Shown here: positions 59,413 to 64,000 of the stretch, piece after piece
Layout: each line of letters starts with the position of its first letter
Numbering within the stretch: position 1 is the first letter of the stretch
Assembly (NCBI GenBank): GCA_963932465.1
Contig: OZ010795.1
Span: 521,487,451-521,551,450 of the forward strand
Reading direction: 5' to 3'
Length of the DNA stretch: 64,000 nt
From: Maratus speciosus
Lineage: Eukaryota; Arthropoda; Arachnida; Araneae; Salticidae
Made by a program: the position numbers and the translations under genes
Notes under the pieces: generated by a model
What the model was told of the DNA's origin: nothing
Database searches by the model: none
What the model saw: the letters and a program-made list of their open reading frames with translations, nothing else

Positions 59413-60417
59413 ATCTAACAAAAACATAGCTGTGAAAAAAGGGAGCCAAGTTCTGTAAAGACAATGGCAAGAAAAGAAGTGATATCTAAGTGAGTGCCAA
59501 GTTCAAATAAAATTCACTCAAACTTACCTACTGAAGTATTATAGCATTTTTTAAATTGTTTAGAAATAAAAATTATTGATAGCATATTAATAATAAATCT
59601 AGAACTTGGCAAGTTTTTGATAAATGTTATGCCTATCAATTTCATGTCTTAATAAAATGGTGATGTCAATATTAATTTCAATGGCATTACAAAAAAAAAA
59701 TATAGTTATTATTATAAACAAATGACTCATGTTAAAGATTTGATAAACCAATAAATACACAGATACACTTCCGCTCGTCTTTGGTTATCACTCTAGCACC
59801 CACGCTCCAGAAACCTTAATGCAAACAGATTAAGATGCCTGACAAAGAGACAGATACACCTACGCTTGTTCTTTGTCATCACTCTAGAGACTGCACCCCT
59901 TTAACCCTTTCAGGAGCAAATAACTTTTATTAGTGAAATGCTGAAATGATTGAATCACACCAGAATTTGAAAACAAATTTATTTCAAAATGGGTAAAAGC
60001 TTCTTTTCACGTATTTAATAAAATTAAACTTTTTAGTCCTGAATTCTGGTGTCAGTGTGGCATTTTGCAGTTAAATTAGGTGGGATTATTTTATCCCACC
60101 GCCCTTCAAGGGGAAGGAGCTCACTCAAATTAAGGCTTCCAATCATGAAATAACAAGATTTGATATAATAATGTCATTATTAAAAATAAATGACTCGTAG
60201 GTAAAAACTTGCCAAGTTCTAGATTTCTTATTAATATGCTATCAATAATTTTTATTTCTAAACAATTAAAAAAATGCTATAATACTTCAGTAGGTAAGTT
60301 TGAGTGAATTTTATTTGAACTTGGCACCCACTTAAATATCACTCCTTTTCTTGCCATTGTCTTTACAGAACATGGCTCCTTTTTTCACAGCTATGTTTTT
60401 GTTAGATTACTTTTTAC
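59413..60417. mobile_element. 1.0-kb foldback element
   Basis: Arms 59,413-59,618 and 60,203-60,417 are inverted copies ('tctaacaaaaacatagctgt', 'aagacaatggcaagaaaag', 'cttacctactgaagtattat', 'ctagaacttggcaag'). The middle holds a short tandem (about 100-bp period) of 'cagatacac...cactctag' and the 'ttaaccctttcagg' word. No frame or target duplication is found. Confidence 0.8.
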
Positions 60418-60715
60418 ACCGTCGTATAGAGGAAAAAATGTACTTTTAAATGCAATTTGTTTGAAAGCTGTATCTCAATTTGTTTCTGAGTTATTACTTT
60501 TTTTTGTAGTTTTTATTACTTTTTTGTCATAGTGGCAACACTTGAAGGTAAACACCAAGGATTACCCAACACTTGAAAGAAAAGGGTAATTCAGATTACT
60601 GTATAGACCAATCAGAAAACGAATAAAATGATGATTAAACCAATACAAACCTTCAGACATGCTTTTGATGTCATATCCTGAAGAGGACAATAACCATTTT
60701 CCCAAATGGTTAAAA
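60418..60715 (+). repeat. Dispersed repeat, copy 1 ('ttttacaccgtcgtataga')
   Basis: Aligns directly with 62,580-62,865: 'ttactttttacaccgtcgta', 'atgcaatttg', 'tgtagtttttattac', 'tatagaccaatcagaaaacg', 'ataaccattt.tccaaatgg'. It abuts the right end of the foldback, whose insertion may have split an older copy. Confidence 0.7.
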
Positions 60716-60784
60716 ATAATAATAATAATAATTAAATAAATTTATAGATTACCCTAAAATGAAAATACAATGTAACCTTTAAAG

Positions 60785-61515
60785 AAAAAAAAGCATAAAA
60801 TTTAGAAAGAAATAACAATTAATAGGTTCAGTGAATTTACTTAAAAGTAAAATTCAGGCTAATATAAAATTAGGTAAAAATAAAAAATATATATACATTT
60901 AGAGTAAAAAAAAAACAAAACAAATCATTTTATGGATGAACTGCAAAAAAGATTTACGCAATATTTATTTCCAAATTTTTAATTCCATATAAAGTTTCTT
61001 TTAAACACAAATTCCACTTTTTTTTTATAGCAAAACAAAATGTGTTGTTTAATGCAAATTAGTTTTAGTATTTTAAAAAGCAATGTTATAGAAAAAACAA
61101 AACCTTCATAATTTCGAAAACACTCACAAATGCTATTAATAATGTAACTTGAGTTACTTTCTTTCATATTTTTCAAAGTTTGCTACAAAACTTTCATCAT
61201 ATCCGATATATAATTTTTTTTTTGAAATAAAAGCGTTACAAAATAATACACATGAGGAAACTAAGTTTTAATGTATCTTTTTGTATTAGTGTGGAAAGTT
61301 CTAACTTCATATTTTGAAAATAAAAGGTAATAATAAAGTTTATTAGAAATCTTATGAAAAAAATCTGAAGTATGTTTCTAGTTTTATATATAAAGTGAGT
61401 TTGTGACATATAAAATAATTAGAAAACTTTAAACTTATTTATTTATTTGTTATTGGATAAAGCATATTTTAGTTTAATTAGCCTGACTAAGGTCGACATT
61501 ATTTTTAAAATTCTA
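60785..61515 (+). repeat. Dispersed module M1, copy 2
   Basis: Direct counterpart of 50,425-51,165. Together with the CACGAGGAGTC-family copies that follow both, it places the same two modules, in the same order, on each side of the satellite palindrome. Confidence 0.7.
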
Positions 61516-62028
61516 TCAATAATGTTATTATTAGCCCCCGGTACAGTATGCTATTTCTTTCTCCAAGCTTATTTTGAGTCACCTTCAAAAAATAACGTTA
61601 CCTTACAGAAGCCAGCCGTAAAACAAAGCACTACGAGTAAATATTCTATAGCATTTTTTTAAACTTCTAAGCATCGCACATTTCCAATTTTTATACAGTC
61701 GTACTGGAAAAAATAAGTGCTTTTAAATGCAATTTGTTTGAAAACTGAATCTCCATTTATTTTTGAAATATTAATTTTTTGTAGTTTTTGGAGCCATTTG
61801 CTTAATATTGGCAACGGACGTACTCCATTTCTGTAGAAAGTAGAGAAAAAATAGTTGTAAAATATTAATTATATCTTTCTGTTGCAATTTTTTCATAACA
61901 ACAGAAAGAAAATGTAATTAAAATACGTGCTATTTTGAAAAAATATAAAAGAATGATTTCTGTTAAAACATGGAGCTATTATAAACTATATTTAATTTTA
62001 AGTATCTACTTTCTTTAATGACCGATTT

Positions 62029-62059
<31 letters not shown>

Positions 62060-62110
62060 TTTTTTTGCTGCATTTGTGTATTATTTCGCGATAGTGACGT
62101 CCTATGGAAT
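61516..62110 (+). repeat. Dispersed repeat, counterpart of 8,100-8,745
   Basis: Begins 'cccccggtacagtatgctat' and ends 'gtgtattatttcgcgatagt', the inverse order of the 8.1-8.7 kb copy. It contains a short (attt)n run at about 62,030-62,062. A third, partial relative is in 60,418-60,600 ('atgcaatttgtttgaaa', 'tgtagttttt'). Confidence 0.65.
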
Positions 62111-62121
62111 AACACCATTAT

Positions 62122-62436
62122 GGTGTTAGTACACGAGGAGTCAAAGACGCTTTAAATTCCAAGCGTCTCCATGTTATTCCTATGGCTCCAGGGGAGTCGT
62201 CGAAAAGCAAGCAACTTTTTTCTGTCGGAGCGTCTTTGACGCCTGAAACGGAGCGAGTCGCCAGTAACAGCCAATCAAATGCTTGGAAATCTGATAATAG
62301 AAAAGCCTTTTCCGGAACAGCCAATGAAATGCTTGGAAAATACGTATGTTTCAGGAAATCTCACGAGCTGTGAGGAGGCTTTTATCGCTAGACGCCTGGA
62401 ATTTCAAGCGACTTTGACTCCTCGTGTAATAACACC
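62122..62436. mobile_element. TIR element GGTGTTAGTACACGAGGAGTC, full-length copy
   Basis: This 315-bp element has near-perfect TIRs at both ends ('ggtgttagtacacgaggagt' against 'ctcctcgtgtaataacacc'), each followed inward by 'caaagacgc' type text. The interior has 'ctgtcggagcgtctttgacg' and 'gccagtaacagccaatcaaa'. No frame of note. GC content is well above its neighbours. The target duplication is unclear. Related copies lie at 51,489 and 52,315. Confidence 0.75.
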
Positions 62437-62579
62437 TTAACGTATTATCCACCTGAAACTTACGCATTATCCAATCATTTCATTGGCTGTTTGGGAAAAG
62501 GCTTTTCCATCGTTCAAGAAATCTGACGACCCATTTTAAATGAAATTGCATTCTTAAACTTCTAAACATCCCACAATAT

Positions 62580-62858
62580 TACTTTTTACACCGTCGTATA
62601 GAGAAAAAAAAAATGTACTTTTAAATGCAATTTGTATGAAAACTGTATCTCAATTTGTGTCTGTGTTATTATTATTTTTTTTGTAGTTTTTATTACTTTT
62701 TTGTCTTAGTGGCAACAGAAGTATCAATCTCTGTTGAAAGTAAAGGTTAGTGTATAGACCAATCAGAAAACGAATAAAATGCGGATTAAACCAATAAAAA
62801 GCTTCAGATATGCTTTTGATTTCCTACCCTGACGTGGACAATAACCATTTTTCCAAAT

Positions 62859-62865
<7 letters not shown>
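62580..62865 (+). repeat. Dispersed repeat, copy 2 ('ttttacaccgtcgtataga')
   Basis: Direct copy of 60,418-60,715, ending just before a poly-A tract of about 28 bases (62,862-62,889), which could be the tail of a retroposed unit. Confidence 0.65.
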
Positions 62866-62889
<24 letters not shown>

Positions 62890-62892
<3 letters not shown>

Positions 62893-64000
62893 GAATGGAA
62901 TATTTTTGGTTACTTTGGGTGCTGAATCAAAGAATGACCTCCATTTTCCTACATCACGTACAGTAGTGTTGCAAAACATGGGGAATTTTAAGTAGGAAAG
63001 CATCACTGCGTCGAAAAAAATGATTATTTTATTACAAGTAACTATGTTAAAAATTATACGACAAGTTCCAAATTATACTTCTCCCTTGCTTACACTTTAC
63101 ATTTCAGCATATGTTGTGTGGAATTGTGGTAGAAGCTTATATCTGTGTGTAACTTTTTGTGTTCGTTCCTCAAATTCCTGCCATTTTCTATTTGTATTTC
63201 TTTTGAGTGTGACTCTTAGAAATTTGAAATTTATATGTGGAATTATTATTGGTTATGGATTTTTACTCAAGATTTAGGATACCAAATATCAGGTTCAAAA
63301 GAGAAATTTTATGTTTAATTAAACCAAAAACATGATTTTCGAAAGAAAACTGGACTCGATGGAATTTTTAAAATATTCTCCCGCTTTCAGTGAGTAAAAA
63401 CCTATAGGAAAAAGCCAATAAATCTTATGCAGTTTTTTGCTTGCAGACCTGTGTTATCTGCGCCTTTTGTTGGTAATTTGAGGTAATTTTAAGAAATAAG
63501 TTTGTGCTACAATAAAGACTGTTGATAGCTTAACGAAATCTCAATACAGTTACAATGATCAAGTAGATTGTGTTTACCATCGTGTTTGCTATTATTTTAG
63601 TCAAACTCAAGTCACACAACTAGTTTAAATGCCCACCGTTATCATTTTAAATAGTTTAAGAGCAGTTGCTGTAACGATTAACTTAAAACACGATAACGGA
63701 GTGAAGTCTAACTTCACAACCGCTTCCCGAAATGTTTCTGTAAGACCGCTATATATAATTCTTCATGTATATTTTAGCAGTATTGATGATGTAAATGAAT
63801 TAGCATGACGAGTACAATATATGGCCAATGATGACCATTAAATTGCTATTTTAGGCGTTTTGTTAAACATCTAGAAAATACATGAGGAATTATCCTAAAA
63901 CGTGAGGCGTGTAAACAGTATAGTAGACGTCCTGTATTTCCGTGAAGATTTTTTCCGATAATCCATAGAGGACCGTCAACAAATTCAATAAAAGCGAATA
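62890..64000. other. Unique-looking AT-rich DNA, no gene supported
   Basis: An 85-codon frame at 63,020-63,277 is hydrophobic (many Leu, Ile, Val, Phe). AT-rich random sequence often gives such frames, and there is no start context, splice pattern or domain to support it. No repeat is recognised. Confidence 0.5.

Noticed and set aside
59905..60115. piggyBac-like element starting TTAACCCTTTCAGG
   Set aside because: A partial inverse end 'ccttcaagggg' exists near 60,105, but TTAA is missing on that side and the match is short. I treat it as part of the core of the 59,413-60,417 foldback.

Overview
The window is AT-rich eukaryotic, repeat-dominated, gene-free DNA. Long A/T tracts, TA, AAT and AAAT microsatellites, tRNA-derived SINE-like units, many short DNA-transposon relics (TA, TTAA and 8-bp target duplications) and long minisatellite arrays point to an invertebrate animal with a large, transposon-rich genome. 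An arthropod would fit, but that is inference; nothing here fixes the taxon. No open frame exceeds about 150 codons, none shows a recognisable domain, and the longer ones lie in repeats. I annotate no protein gene. The only RNA-gene-like feature is a tRNA-Thr(TGT)-shaped sequence that is more likely the head of a SINE.

Layout. 0-8.7 kb: low-complexity DNA with a cluster of short terminal-inverted-repeat (TIR) elements: pogo/Tigger-like with TA duplications, a small GGTACTTTT/GCCGGG family present four times, and a TTAA piggyBac-like element. 8.7-13.3 kb: a 600-bp direct duplication carrying a GCCAA/TTGGC-rich repeat. 13,273-28,438: a 15.2-kb near-perfect palindrome (arms about 7.4 kb, central spacer 371 bp), flanked by CCAT on both sides and without coding capacity. 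28.4-34 kb: mostly featureless AT-rich DNA with one 170-bp MITE (miniature inverted-repeat transposable element). 34-42 kb: an 831-bp TIR element, then a 6.6-kb stretch bounded by inverted arrays of the CRE-like octamer TGACGTCA, containing an inverted SINE composite with an 11-bp target duplication and a 1.85-kb hAT-like element. 41.6-42 kb: a 130-bp tandem repeat. 43.4-43.9 kb: head-to-head tRNA-derived SINEs. 45.5-49.9 kb: an inverted array of about 340-bp units, two hairpin MITEs and a 150-bp tandem array. 50-63 kb: a second large palindrome (53.15-58.97 kb) made mostly of 147-bp satellite units in opposite orientations. It is flanked on both sides by copies of the same two dispersed modules, and followed by a 1.0-kb foldback.

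The recurrent theme is inverted, foldback-type architecture at every scale from 80 bp to 15 kb. The best candidate for something undescribed is the 15-kb element. It looks like one mobile unit with TIR-like ends and a short target duplication, built from nested modules: GC-rich blocks with a CCAAT-box-like motif, about 40-bp minisatellites, long T-tract arrays and TA repeats. The 147-bp satellite palindrome resembles a foldback transposon whose arms have grown into satellite DNA, as described for Tetris in Drosophila virilis. If either is transcribed it would give very long hairpin RNA.
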